Shown in pieces: positions 44,325 to 53,179 of a DNA stretch of 64,000 nucleotides. Every line of letters begins with the position of its first letter. Position 1 is the stretch's first letter. The translations under genes and the position numbers were made by a program. The notes below the pieces were generated by a model. That model saw only the letters and a list, made by a program, of their open reading frames with translations, did no database searches and had not been told where the DNA came from. The stretch covers positions 496,001-560,000 of the forward strand of contig NZ_CP097128.1 of NCBI RefSeq assembly GCF_023330685.1, read 5' to 3'. This DNA is from Conexibacter sp. DBS9H8 (lineage in GTDB: Bacteria > Actinomycetota > Thermoleophilia > Solirubrobacterales > Solirubrobacteraceae).

Positions 44325-45758
44325 ATGCAGAAACCAAAGCTGGGCGCGGTGCTGGGCCTGACCTCGGCCGCGTATTTCATGGCGGTGCTGGACGCGCTCG
44401 TCGTCGTGACCGCACTGCCGCAGATCGGCCACGACCTGCGGGTCGGGCTGCCGACGCTGCAGTGGACAGTCAACTCGTATGGGATCGCGGTCGCGGCCGG
44501 GATTATCAGCGCCGCCGCGCTCGGCGACCGATTCGGGCGCCGCGCCGTGTTCCTCGCGGGCGTCGGGGTGTTCACAGCCGCCTCCGCAGGGTGTGGCCTG
44601 GCGGGCAGCGGCGCGCTGCTGATCGCCGCGCGGGCGGTCCAGGGGCTCGGCGGAGCCGCCGTGATCACCTTGAGCCTGACGATCCTGACCGACGCGTTTC
44701 CGGCCGAGCGCCGCGGCACCGTCATCGGGCTGTACGGAGGCCTGTCGGGGCTGGCGGTTGCGTGCGGCCCGCTGGTCGGCGGCAGCGTCACGGAGGGGCT
44801 TGGCTGGCACTGGATCTTCTGGATCAACGTTCCGATCGGCCTGCTCACGGCGCTCGGGTCGGCGCGGCTTCTGCCTGAGAGCCGAGGCCCGCGCGAGCCG
44901 ATCGACACGCGCGGGGTGGCGCTGGTCAGCGCCGGGTCAGTCAGCCTCGTGTGGGGGCTGGTTCGCTCGGCTGCGGCCGGCTGGGGCAGCGCCGAGGTGA
45001 TCGGCGCGCTCGCGGCCGGTGCTGGACTGCTGGCCGCGTTCGTCGTCTGCGAGGCGGTGGTGGAGGCCCCGATGATCCCTCTGAGGCTGTTCCGCAACCG
45101 CACATTCGCGGCGGGCAGCGCGACCCTGTTCCTGATGTCGGGCTCGATCTTCGCCGCGGCGTTCCTGATCATCCAGTACGTGCAGCTGGCCCGCGGCTAC
45201 TCACCGGTGATGACCGGGGTGCGGCTGCTGCCGTGGCTGATCACGCCGATGTTCGTCTCACCAATGGCCGGGTCGCTAAGCGACCGGATCGGGCCGCGGC
45301 CGCTGATCGCCGCCGGCCTCGCGCTGCAGGCGGCCGGCTTCGGCTGGCTGGCGACGCGCGTCGGTTCGGGCGTCGGGTACGGCGAGATGGCGGTCACGCT
45401 GCTGCTCGCCGGAGTCGGGATCTCGATGGCGTTGCCCACCGCACCGACGGCGATACTGAACGCGGTCGCGCCTGTCGAGCTCGGCAAGGCCTCCGGCGTC
45501 GCGACCACGATGCAGCGGTTCGGAGCGGTCTTCGCGATCGCGATCGCGAGCGCCGTGTTCGCAGGCGCCGGCGGCCTCGGGTCACCAGCCGCTGTGATCT
45601 CCGGTCTGCAACCGGCGCTCGCTGTCTGCGCCGGCATGTCGTTGCTCGGTGCGCTCGCGTCACTAGCGCTGGCCCCGGGTGTGCGCCCGACCCGGTCACA
45701 GCAGCCCCCGGGACCATCAATCGCCCCGGTCCTCCCCAGCAAGTCGGCGACACGCTGA
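44325..45758 (+). CDS. MFS transporter, DHA2 type
   Basis: 477 residues. AYFMAVLDALVVVTALPQIG, LGDRFGRRAVFLAGVGVF (motif A) and GPLVGGSVTEGLGWHWIFWI (motif C area) are those of drug/proton antiporters with 14 membrane segments. GGAGGTG (44311-44317) precedes ATG 44325. Divergent from the ECF sigma gene with ~100 bp between, a usual position for an ECF target promoter. Probably exports a toxic compound sensed by the ECF/YCII unit; inference. Confidence 0.88.
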   Translation: MQKPKLGAVLGLTSAAYFMAVLDALVVVTALPQIGHDLRVGLPTLQWTVNSYGIAVAAGIISAAALGDRFGRRAVFLAGVGVFTAASAGCGLAGSGALLIAARAVQGLGGAAVITLSLTILTDAFPAERRGTVIGLYGGLSGLAVACGPLVGGSVTEGLGWHWIFWINVPIGLLTALGSARLLPESRGPREPIDTRGVALVSAGSVSLVWGLVRSAAAGWGSAEVIGALAAGAGLLAAFVVCEAVVEAPMIPLRLFRNRTFAAGSATLFLMSGSIFAAAFLIIQYVQLARGYSPVMTGVRLLPWLITPMFVSPMAGSLSDRIGPRPLIAAGLALQAAGFGWLATRVGSGVGYGEMAVTLLLAGVGISMALPTAPTAILNAVAPVELGKASGVATTMQRFGAVFAIAIASAVFAGAGGLGSPAAVISGLQPALAVCAGMSLLGALASLALAPGVRPTRSQQPPGPSIAPVLPSKSATR

Positions 45759-46192
45759 CACGGCGTCAGCCAAACCACGATCAACCGAAGTGGCTCGACC
45801 GTTCCGCCGCGCGTCGCGCCGGCGATCTCGATCTCGTGATCAACCCCGAGGACAAAACCGTCATCACGGGCACAGGACTCGCCGGCGACTGCCACGCCGG
45901 ACAAGAGCACTCGGCCGAGCCGACGCTGACGAACGCGACGCCACTAACCCGAGCGGCGGCTACGGACTGGCGGTCACCCTTCGCGCACCGAGAACGTTAC
46001 TGAAGCTGGACGGAACCGCACCTAGACGTCGCGTCCTGGGATTACCACCAGCGCAACCGTCGGGACCCCGAGCGCCCGGCTGGCCGTCGCTCGCCCTGCT
46101 CGCCGCGCAATGCGCAACCGCTGTGGGCGCGCCGGGGAGATCCGTCTCGAGAGCAAAGGAGGTTCGATCGACTGCGCGCCGATCGGTTCCCC
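45759..46192. other. intergenic stretch without a supported gene
   Basis: 434 bp between the MFS gene and the broken acetyltransferase. The open frames are short, with no family motif and no SD-supported start. Confidence 0.45.
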
Positions 46193-46648
46193 TCAGCAGC
46201 CAGCGAGCCACTCGGTCCGGGTGATCCAGTACACATCAACGTCTACCGGGCCCCGCGCTTCGGTTCCCGGCAGGGTGGCGGTGCGCTCCAACTTCATCCC
46301 GATCCGCTGAGCCACGCGTGCGGAGGCGGTATTGGTGCTTTGCGGCACCGAGCACACCTCATTCAACCCAAGCCTCTCAAATGCGCCGTGCAGCGCGGCC
46401 ACGGCACCCTCGGTCGCGTATCCCTTGCCCCAATGGTCGGGGTGCAGCCGCCACCCGATCTCGACCGCAGGCATCCTGTCGGCAGGGATGAGGTCAGGCA
46501 GGAACGACGGCATAGAGAGACCGAGATAGCCGATCACCTCCTGCTGCTCGATCGTGCGCACGACCCACAGCCCGAACCCGAATCGGTCCCAGTGCTCGAT
46601 AGCCCTGGCAACGAACCCGGCCGTCCAAGCCGCATCCATCCCACGCCC
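46193..46648 (-). pseudogene. GNAT acetyltransferase, C-terminal part (split by IS110 copy 3)
   Basis: About 150 residues: AAWTAGFVARAIEHWDRFGF, WRLHPDHWGKGYATEGAVAA (acetyl-CoA loop, Q/R-x-x-G-x-G/A replaced by W-G-K-G-Y-A) and VCSVPQSTNTASARVAQRIG, as in RimJ/RimL-type GNATs. The N-terminal part is at 50352-50474. Joining 50352 to 46648 directly gives the reading VWEFPL-GRGMDAAW in frame, so the gene was whole before the insertion. Confidence 0.8.
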
Positions 46649-46665
46649 TGAAAGGGAAATAGCGT

Positions 46666-47663
46666 TCAGGCAGCCACCAGCCCTGCCGTTGACGTTGTTT
46701 GGAGCGTGACGGTGTGTCCGAGACGTTGGAGCTGGTCGACGAGCCGTCGGGTCTGGCGTTCGGGGTTGCGGGCGGTGAAGTGGTCGGGGCCGAGGTCGCG
46801 GTAGATCTCCCCGGTGGTGAGCATGTGCCAGATCGCGCAGATGATCGAGTGCTTGACCGCGCCGATCGCCTTGTTGTGCCCGCCTTGGGCTTTCTTGCGG
46901 CGGTAGAGCGTTTGGAGGTAGGAATCGGTGGTGCTCGTCGCCGCCATCGCGGCTTCTTTGAGCGCGATGTTCAGCCATTTCGAGCCTTTTCGCGTCTTTC
47001 CGGATCGTCGTTTCCCGGCCGACTGGTCGTTGCCAGGACACTGCCCGGCCCATGACGCGAGATGCTGGGCGGAGGGGAACACGCTCATGTCAAGGCCGAT
47101 CTCGGCGATCACGTTTTGCGCGGTCCGCTCACCGATCCCGGGGATCGTGCACAGCAGCGTGACCGCGCCCGGCGCTAAAGGGCCAAGCTCGCCTCGATCG
47201 CTTCCGACAACGCGAGGATCTGGGCGTCCAAGAAGTCGAGATGCGCCAGGATCGACCCGATCAACAGTCCGTGCAACGGTTCAAAGCGGCCTTCCAGCGC
47301 CTCCCGGAGCTCCGGGAGCTTCGCGCGCATCCGGCCTTTCGCGAGCTCTGCGAGGATCGTCGGGTCGGTCGTTCCGGACACGAGCGCGTCGAGCATCGCC
47401 CGGCCGGACTTGCCGAGCAGGTCAGACGCGACGCAGTCGAGCTTGATGTTGGTGTCCTCCAACGCCTTGTGCAGCCGCTGCGCTTCGCGTTGGCGCTCGG
47501 CGATCTGAGTCTTGCGATACCGAGTGAGCTGCCGCAGATCGCGGATCGGCTTGGGCGGCACGAAGTTCGCCTTGAGCAGCCCGGCCTCCGCGAGCTGGCA
47601 CAACCACGCGGCGTCGGAGAGATCGGTCTCGCGACCGGGAACCTGCTTGACGTGCCGGGCGTT
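46666..47663 (-). pseudogene. IS110-family transposase, C-terminal part, frameshifted
   Basis: Starts within VNARHVKQVPGRETDLSDAA at the recombinase-element junction, continues LCQLAEAGLLKANFVPPKPI and, after a one-base loss at ~47175 (TTT for TTTT), LLCTIPGIGERTAQNVIAEI and SAGKRRSGKTRKGSKWLNIA, which hold the C-terminal Tnp domain with its conserved Ser. With the N-terminal piece at 49864-50119 it would form a normal ~410-residue transposase. Confidence 0.8.
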
Positions 47664-49302
47664 GACTACCTGAACGCAGTGACGAACTTGTCGGCTGGTG
47701 GCCTTGCGGGGCGGGGATTGAGTGCCGGATCGTGATCTGGTCCTCGCCGACGAGCACCTCGCGGACGAGCAGCCGCACGATCTGCTGGCGGTCCTCGATC
47801 GTAAGCTGCTGGGCGTTGGTGCCGAGACGCGCGCGGAAGCTGTCGAGCGTCTCGGTCAGCTGGAGGTAGCTCTCGGCGTCGTGCAGTTCGGTGTCGAGCG
47901 CGTCGAGCTCGGCTTGTAGGGTCTGCTCGCGCTTGCGTAGCGCGGGCGAGCGGGCGCGGAGCTCGTCGAGGGAGATCAGCTCTTCTTGGTAGGCCTCGAT
48001 CAGCCGCTCGACGGCCCGGCGGGCGCGCACGAGGTCGCGCTCGAGGTTGTCGCGGCGGTGGCTGGCAGGATGCTCGACACGCACGCTCTCGAGTCGCCGC
48101 TGGATCTCGGCTTCGATCAGCGATGGGTCGTTGAGCAGGCGCAGCACCTCAGACCAGACGATGTCGTCGAGCTTGTCCTGGCGCGCTGGCCGGTTTGTGC
48201 ACACCTGTCCATGGATACGTCGTGAGGCGTCGGTACCGCCGCAGCGGTAGTAGTGGTAGACGCGGCCTTGCCGGGTGGTGGTCTGCGCGCGGTGATAGGC
48301 GTAGCCGCAGCTCGCGCACACGACGATCCCTTGCAGCAGCGACGGTTCTCGGGTGTTGCGCGGCGAGAGCCGCTGGCCCTGCCCGAGCCGATCGGCCGCC
48401 AGCGCGAAGGTCGCCTCGTTGATCAGCGCCGGCACCGGGATCAGGATCCACTGCTCGGCGCTGACCCGCTCGCACGCTGCCCCGCCGTGCCGTTCGCCGC
48501 GTTGGCGGGTGGTGCGGGTCACACGCGCGCGCTTCTCGGTCATCCGCGTCTTGCCGTAGGCGGCTTGCCCGGCGTAGGCCGGGTTGCGCAGCATCGTCCA
48601 GATCGTCGACTGGCTCCAGCCGGCAGCGCCGGTCCGGGTCGGCACGGCACGCTCGGTCAACGCGCGCGCGATAGCGCCGACCGACTCGCCGGCCTGCGTG
48701 TAGCGATCGAAGATCTCGCGCACGATCCGCGCTTGGGTCTCGTCGATCTCCCAGAACGCGTCGGCATGCTCGGTCTTCTTCACATACCGGTAGCCGTAGG
48801 GTGCGCGGGACATCACCGACACCGCCCCGGCCCTGGCGCGGTGCAGCGTTCCGCGCCGGGTGCGCTCGGCGATCTGCGCCCGCTCGTACTCCGAGATCAT
48901 CCCCTGAAACTGCCTGAGCAGCTCGTCCTCCGGCGAGCCGGATCGCTCCGGCTCCTTCGCGAACACGACCTCCACGCCTGAGCGCGCGAACTCCTCCAGC
49001 AGAAGCACCTGATACGCGTAGCGGCGCGCGAGACGATCCGGCGCGTGACACAGCAGCACCTCGAAGCAGCCCTCCACCGCACGATCGCGCAACCGCTCCA
49101 ATGCCGGGCGGATCAACGTCGCGCCGGAGATCCCCTCATCCTCGAACACGAGATCCTCCACCACCGCCAGACCGCGCTGCTCGGCCAGCTCACGCAGCAC
49201 GGACAGCTGACTCTGGATCGTCTCGGCCTGACGCTGACGCTCCGAGGACACCCGCGCGTAGATCGCCGCCACCCGCGTCCTGTGATCGTTGCCGTTGCTC
49301 AT
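47422..49302 (-). CDS. large serine recombinase, reading on into IS110 sequence
   Basis: 626 residues. Resolvase domain from IYARVSSERQRQAETIQSQL (catalytic Ser in RVS, ~19) with SGATLIRPALERL and HAPDRLARRYAYQ; recombinase domain with GWSQSTIWTMLRNPAYAGQA; zinc ribbon with CASCGYAYHRAQ and YYRCGG; long coiled coil (~415-485) typical of large serine integrases. The element's own coding ends near residue ~546, and the last ~80 residues are read from IS110 DNA in another frame, so the C-terminus differs from the free element's. It would catalyse integration and, with a directionality factor, excision. Confidence 0.88.
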   Translation of the reverse strand: MSNGNDHRTRVAAIYARVSSERQRQAETIQSQLSVLRELAEQRGLAVVEDLVFEDEGISGATLIRPALERLRDRAVEGCFEVLLCHAPDRLARRYAYQVLLLEEFARSGVEVVFAKEPERSGSPEDELLRQFQGMISEYERAQIAERTRRGTLHRARAGAVSVMSRAPYGYRYVKKTEHADAFWEIDETQARIVREIFDRYTQAGESVGAIARALTERAVPTRTGAAGWSQSTIWTMLRNPAYAGQAAYGKTRMTEKRARVTRTTRQRGERHGGAACERVSAEQWILIPVPALINEATFALAADRLGQGQRLSPRNTREPSLLQGIVVCASCGYAYHRAQTTTRQGRVYHYYRCGGTDASRRIHGQVCTNRPARQDKLDDIVWSEVLRLLNDPSLIEAEIQRRLESVRVEHPASHRRDNLERDLVRARRAVERLIEAYQEELISLDELRARSPALRKREQTLQAELDALDTELHDAESYLQLTETLDSFRARLGTNAQQLTIEDRQQIVRLLVREVLVGEDQITIRHSIPAPQGHQPTSSSLRSGSQRPARQAGSRSRDRSLRRRVVVPARGGRAAQGELRAAQADPRSAAAHSVSQDSDRRAPTRSAAAAQGVGGHQHQARLRRV

Positions 49303-49864
49303 CGCTCAACTCCGTTCCGGTTCGCTCAACCTCAGTCCGCCGACGCCGCTCCGGCGCCAGCAACCCGTACGCCTGCGCGACACGAACGCCCGCCAGTCGA
49401 TCGCCGCCGAACTCGACCTCAACGCGACGCGCCACCCCGCGCACCCCTCTCCACCCGCTCCACGCGCTCCAACCCGGCACACAACGCCTGCGCGGTCGTC
49501 GCGCTCAAGCTCATGCCGCTGAGCGCCGCCGCGTCGCGCACCCGGGTGATCAACGACTCCGGGAGCCGAACCGTGAACACCGCGGCGCGCTCCGGCACCC
49601 GCACACCAGCCGGATACCGCCGCGCCGCCTGTACATACCTGCGCGCCTGACGCTCCGACAGTCCGTGCTCGACCGCCAGCGCCCGCACCGCAGCCGGCGG
49701 CGAGGACTCCCCAAGCAACGCAACCGCCCGATTGACCCGCACCGCGTACTCGTCCAAGTGAGCTCGACGCTCCGCCATCGGCCACACCCATTCTCCGCCT
49801 CACGACCGATCCCTCCCCACCGACCGATCGAACTCGAAGTTCGCAACTGTGTTCAGGGGGCCTT
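47664..49864 (-). mobile_element. serine-recombinase element inside an IS110 transposase gene
   Basis: About 2.2 kb carrying a large serine recombinase and a small DNA-binding gene. Both junctions share TTGAC (47662-47666 and 49863-49867); deleting the segment from one copy to the other restores the IS110 frame as LLLV-NARHV. This is the signature of site-specific integration with a short core and fixes the element's limits to within a few bases. Confidence 0.78.
49419..49778 (-). CDS. small HTH/ribbon-helix-helix protein of the recombinase element
   Basis: About 119 residues from ATG 49778. The HTH-like AVEHGLSERQARRYVQAARR is followed by a ribbon-helix-helix FTVRLPESLITRVRDAAALS. It lies 116 bp upstream of the recombinase in the same orientation and is the element's only other gene, so it is the likeliest directionality factor or autorepressor. 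That role is inference. Confidence 0.68.
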   Translation of the reverse strand: MAERRAHLDEYAVRVNRAVALLGESSPPAAVRALAVEHGLSERQARRYVQAARRYPAGVRVPERAAVFTVRLPESLITRVRDAAALSGMSLSATTAQALCAGLERVERVERGARGGASR

Positions 49865-50119
49865 GACCAGCAGCAACTCGAAATCGTCCTCCAGCACATG
49901 CCAGATCGGCTTCCAATACACGCCGGTCGCTTCCATCGTGACCTGCGTCACCCGATGCGCCTTGAGCCAGTCGGCCAGGACCAGCAGCCCTCGGACGGTT
50001 GTCTTGAACTCCTGGACCCTCTCCACCCTGACGCCGTCCTCGCCCGGCACGCGCACGCACGCCGTGACCTGCGCCTTGTGGACATCAAGCGCCGCTGGAC
50101 GCTCGACGATCACCTCCAT
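49864..50119 (-). pseudogene. IS110-family transposase, N-terminal part
   Basis: About 86 residues: EVIVERPAALDVHKAQVTAC (first DEDD Asp in ALDVHK), VTMEATGVYWKPIWHVLEDD (the second acidic residue, ME-A-T-G) and FELLLV, broken at the serine-recombinase core. ATG 50119 has GGGAGG upstream. It continues at 47663 after removal of the inserted element. Confidence 0.82.
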
Positions 50120-50351
50120 CACAACCTCCCGCTTCGGACCGATCAACCGGATCGCCGCCCGCCAAGAGGCCTTCGAAACAGACGAGTCTGAAAAGCGTGC
50201 TCATGGCAACAGTCCCGGGATCCGGGGAAGACCCCCACGCCAAACTAACCGCGGGCTCAAGAGCACCATAGGAGGAGGGGCGTCAGGCAGGCGAACCCGC
50301 ACATCCTCCAACATTTCCACCCGCCCCGAGCGGCGAAGCCGCCAGGAGAAC

Positions 50352-50474
50352 TAACGGGAACTCCCAAACCGCCTCATTTGCGAACACGGGTGCCAACGCT
50401 TCGGCGTCATCGGGCACGACACGGACAAGCCGCAGTCGCTCCGTCAGCGTGTCACCAAGCGGCGCGAGGATCAC
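50352..50474 (-). pseudogene. GNAT acetyltransferase, N-terminal part
   Basis: From GTG 50474: ILAPLGDTLTERLRLVRVVP and DDAEALAPVFANEAVWEFPL, the first strand and helix of RimJ/RimL-type GNATs, ending at the IS110 junction. The C-terminal part is at 46193-46648. Together they give a normal ~190-residue N-acetyltransferase. Confidence 0.75.
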
Positions 50475-50644
50475 TGGCGCTTCTGAAGCTCCCACGCGAA
50501 CCAGACTACGAGACTGTCGCGTCGCGGCCAGCCCACGATGAACGCCCGCCGCGTGAAGGAGGCGGCTCGGCGCCATGGATCGGGAGGGTCGCGGAACAAC
50601 CGATGCGCGTCTCCGGCCGTCGCCGCGTCCGCAGAGCGTGGCGG

Positions 50645-51187
50645 TCAGCGCAGTGCCAGGCGCGAGGCCTCTTCAGCGTTCAGCAGGAATCGACGAACCT
50701 CCGTGCGGCTGGTCAGCGATACCCACCGGCTGTCGCTTTGCGCGGCATAACGGAGGCGCTGCGGTTCGTGCCGCGTCCAGGACCAGAGCAGGACCGACCG
50801 CTCAGGATCCCGAGAAAGCGCGTTGCGTAACGACTCACGGTTGCCGTTCCACAGTCGCTCGCGCAGCAACCCGCGCCGCGCGGTTCGCCACGCTAACTGG
50901 CGCATCACCGTGACGCGAGGAAAGTCGAGCCAGATCACGGTGTCAGCGCGAGCTCGGACCAGATCGCCGCCCTTGGTCTCATAGTTGCCGTCTGCCACCC
51001 ACGCGCCTTCGGCCGGGCAACGGATATCGAGTTCCCAGCGCATCTCATCGGCCGGCAACGCAGTCCAGTCGGGGCCGTGATGGATCGCATCCAGCTCAAC
51101 GTGTGCAACGCCAAGCGCAGCAGCAAGGCGCCCGGCCAACCACGTCTTACCCACGCCAGTCGAACCCACGATCGCCACCCGTCGCAC
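50645..51187 (-). CDS. P-loop kinase-like protein (adenylate-kinase/topology-modulation type)
   Basis: 180 residues. VAIVGSTGVGKTWLAGRLA is the Walker A loop, HVELDAIHHGPDW and WVADGNYETKGGDLVRARAD the family-specific substrate-side segment, and VIWLDFPRVTVMRQLAWRTA the Walker-B-like strand with a following Arg-rich helix. Proteins of this kind (FlaR/topology modulation-like) phosphorylate small substrates that remain unidentified. Not coupled to neighbours. Confidence 0.82.
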   Translation of the reverse strand: MRRVAIVGSTGVGKTWLAGRLAAALGVAHVELDAIHHGPDWTALPADEMRWELDIRCPAEGAWVADGNYETKGGDLVRARADTVIWLDFPRVTVMRQLAWRTARRGLLRERLWNGNRESLRNALSRDPERSVLLWSWTRHEPQRLRYAAQSDSRWVSLTSRTEVRRFLLNAEEASRLALR

Positions 51188-51297
51188 AGCAAAGATGATC
51201 GCAACCCGCGCGGAAGGGGGAAGTTTGGTCGGCCGGCGGTCTGCGGTCGTGCAGCGACGAAAGCAGGGGTATCTGTGAGCGCTGGCGAGCGCTACTC

Positions 51298-51873
51298 TTA
51301 CACGGCCCTGAGAGCTGCCTGCGCGGCGGCCGCGGTGATTTCGCCTGCGACGAGGAGCGGCTTGGTGTCTCGGGTTGCGCGGGCGATGACGAACGCTCCT
51401 TCGAGGGCGCTGAGCATGGCTAGGGCCAGGTCGCGGGCGGTCGCGGGCGCGGCGCCGGCAGCGCTGAAGCGCTCTGCGCCTGCGTTGATCCAGCGCTCGA
51501 ACACCTCCGCGCAGGCAAGGCGCAGTGTCTCGCTGCTGCTGGAGACCTCAAGCGCGACCGTAGCGATCGGACACGCGTCGGCGTAATCGGACTCGACCAG
51601 GTGTGTGGCGGCGCCGGCAAAGAAGTCCCGCACGCCTGTGACAGGGTCCGCCGCCTGGTCGAAGACCGCCGGGATGAGCAGCTCGTAAAGGGTACCTGAG
51701 GCGCGGATCGCCTCGGCGCCGAGCTGCTCCTTGCCGCCGGGAAAGAAGTGATAGAGCGAGCCGAACGGGGCCCGTGCCATCTCGGCGATCTGTTTGACGC
51801 CGGTCGCGGAGTACCCCTGGCGGCGCATCAGTTCGGCGCTCGCCTCGACGATCCGCTCTCGCGTGCTGGGCAC
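51298..51873 (-). CDS. TetR-family regulator (LmrA/YxaF-like)
   Basis: 191 residues. RIVEASAELMRRQGYSATGV and KQIAEMARAPFGSLYHFFPG form the HTH with the Gly-Ser-Leu-Tyr-His-Phe-Phe-Pro turn of the YxaF/LmrA subgroup; CPIATVALEVSSSSETLRLA is the matching C-terminal signature. Divergent from the SnoaL-like gene at 51921 with a palindrome between them, so it probably represses that gene and itself. Confidence 0.9.
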   Translation of the reverse strand: MPSTRERIVEASAELMRRQGYSATGVKQIAEMARAPFGSLYHFFPGGKEQLGAEAIRASGTLYELLIPAVFDQAADPVTGVRDFFAGAATHLVESDYADACPIATVALEVSSSSETLRLACAEVFERWINAGAERFSAAGAAPATARDLALAMLSALEGAFVIARATRDTKPLLVAGEITAAAAQAALRAV

Positions 51874-51889
51874 CCCCGGTAGCCTATCG

Positions 51890-51907
51890 CTAGAACGATC
51901 ACTCTAG
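51890..51907. promoter_or_regulatory. TetR operator between divergent genes
   Basis: CTAGAACGATCACTCTAG is an inverted repeat (CTAGA ... TCTAG) in the 47-bp gap between the TetR gene and 51921. The spacing and TAGA-type arms fit operators of the YxaF/LmrA group. Confidence 0.6.
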
Positions 51908-51920
51908 TCGGGAGGCGGGG

Positions 51921-52355
51921 ATGCAGACATGGCTTGGCAGGAAGCTCATCGGCTACGTGATGGGGCGCACCCGGCAGGGCGACGTCCGCCCGACGCTGCT
52001 GCTCGACCACCCCGATGTGCGCCTCACCTTCCCGGGCTCCAACTCCTGGTCAGGCACCTTCACCGGCAAGCCCGAGGTCGAGCGCTGGCTTCGGCGCCTC
52101 AGCGCCGTTGGCCTGCAGACCTTTCCTGATGAGGTGATCGTGCAGGGTATGCCGTGGCGGACGACCGTGTGCGTGCGCGGACACGACCGCCTCGACGCCC
52201 CCGACGGCACCCGCGTCTATGAGAACCGGTTCGTCATCTGGGGACACATGCGCTGGGGGCGCCTGCGCGACTACGAGGTCTACGAAGACACCCACAAGCC
52301 CCACGCACTCGACGACTACCTCAAGACACACCAGCCCCACCTCGCTGCGCCGTGA
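51921..52355 (+). CDS. SnoaL/NTF2-like protein
   Basis: 144 residues of the cone-like SnoaL fold: LLLDHPDVRLTFPGSNSWSG near the start and TRVYENRFVIWGHMRWGRLR, with DYEVYEDTHKPHALDDYL near the end. Ketosteroid-isomerase-like enzymes and ligand-binding proteins share this fold. GGGAGG lies just before ATG 51921. It is the probable target of the divergent TetR. Reaction unknown. Confidence 0.8.
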   Translation: MQTWLGRKLIGYVMGRTRQGDVRPTLLLDHPDVRLTFPGSNSWSGTFTGKPEVERWLRRLSAVGLQTFPDEVIVQGMPWRTTVCVRGHDRLDAPDGTRVYENRFVIWGHMRWGRLRDYEVYEDTHKPHALDDYLKTHQPHLAAP

Positions 52356-52642
52356 CCCGGCAGGAGCGGGTCTGCGCCGAGGACCGCTGCTCAGAGAGGG
52401 TGAAGCCCGGATTTTGACTCGAGGTCCAACGCGGGAGCGACCACTGCGTCATAGATCGCGGAGAAACTCGCCGCGGCGGCAAAGCAGGTCTGCGATCTGT
52501 GACGACACCTCCCCTCCTCCTCGCCACAAGCAGGGCGTGAAGGTACGGCGCGGATCTGTGCAACCCTGAATGGCGACAAGTACTGAGCGGTGGATCTCGC
52601 CCCGGTGGTGGCGGCGCTCCTGATGGCTATCGGCCACCGCGG

Positions 52643-53179
52643 TCACGGCGCCGCGTGTTCGCTGGCGCGTTTGCGGCGGATCAGCTCGGCGACCTCATCG
52701 ACGGTCTCGGGTCCCTCCTCAAGCAGCGCGATGACGAGTTCGGTCAGGCTCGGGTGACGCAGCCTCCGGTGCGCCTGCTCGGTGTCACGGACGAGTCGGC
52801 GGAAGCGGTCGTGCAGGTCGACGGGGATCCGGAAGTTCACCAGCCTGGTCGACGCGTAATCGGTTGCCGGGCGCCGCCGGCGACGTTCTCCGGGCACTGG
52901 GGGCTGCCGCGCACCCGAGCTGGTTGATGCCGCGTCGTGGGCGCGCGACGGCGTCCGTCGCCGCGCGGGTGCCGGTGGCGACGCGGACGCTGCCGCGGGT
53001 GCGGCTGGCGCCGCGGCGCCGTTAGGATCGACCACGGTGCCGGGGTTCGACGTGGAGTCCTCCGGCGGCTCTGGCGAGGTGTCGACGAGCTGGTCCGGTG
53101 GCAGGGAGGCGGGACGGGTCGATGCCATCCCGGGGATCGGGCGCCGTCGCGCCGGCGGCATCTGTGCCGAGGCGGTCAT
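52643..53179 (-). CDS. ribbon-helix-helix partition protein (ParB-like partner of plasmid ParA)
   Basis: 178 residues. A long Pro/Ala-rich, disordered N-terminus is followed by a ribbon-helix-helix-like domain (STRLVNFRIPVDLHDRFRRL, then LRHPSLTELVIALLEEGPET). ATG 53179 overlaps the ParA stop (ATGA). Small RHH proteins behind a ParA are centromere-binding partners in plasmid partition (ParG/omega type); the assignment rests on that order and the fold. Confidence 0.72.
   Translation of the reverse strand: MTASAQMPPARRRPIPGMASTRPASLPPDQLVDTSPEPPEDSTSNPGTVVDPNGAAAPAAPAAASASPPAPARRRTPSRAHDAASTSSGARQPPVPGERRRRRPATDYASTRLVNFRIPVDLHDRFRRLVRDTEQAHRRLRHPSLTELVIALLEEGPETVDEVAELIRRKRASEHAAP

Larger units (their letters stand above)
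46649..50351 (-). mobile_element. IS110-family insertion sequence (copy 3), itself interrupted
   Basis: 3.7 kb inserted in a GNAT gene. Its own sequence is ~1.5 kb: the transposase start (50119) to its 3' end (46666) minus a 2.2-kb serine-recombinase element at 47664-49864. The 5' non-coding end is ~232 bp (50120-50351), large enough for a bridge RNA as in the IS110 group. No inverted ends like those of copies 1 and 2 are visible, so it belongs to a different subgroup. Confidence 0.75.

Noticed and set aside
43184..45172. 662-residue frame apparently extending the ECF sigma factor
   Set aside because: The first ~315 residues are antisense to the MFS gene. The sigma homology begins at ATG 44224.
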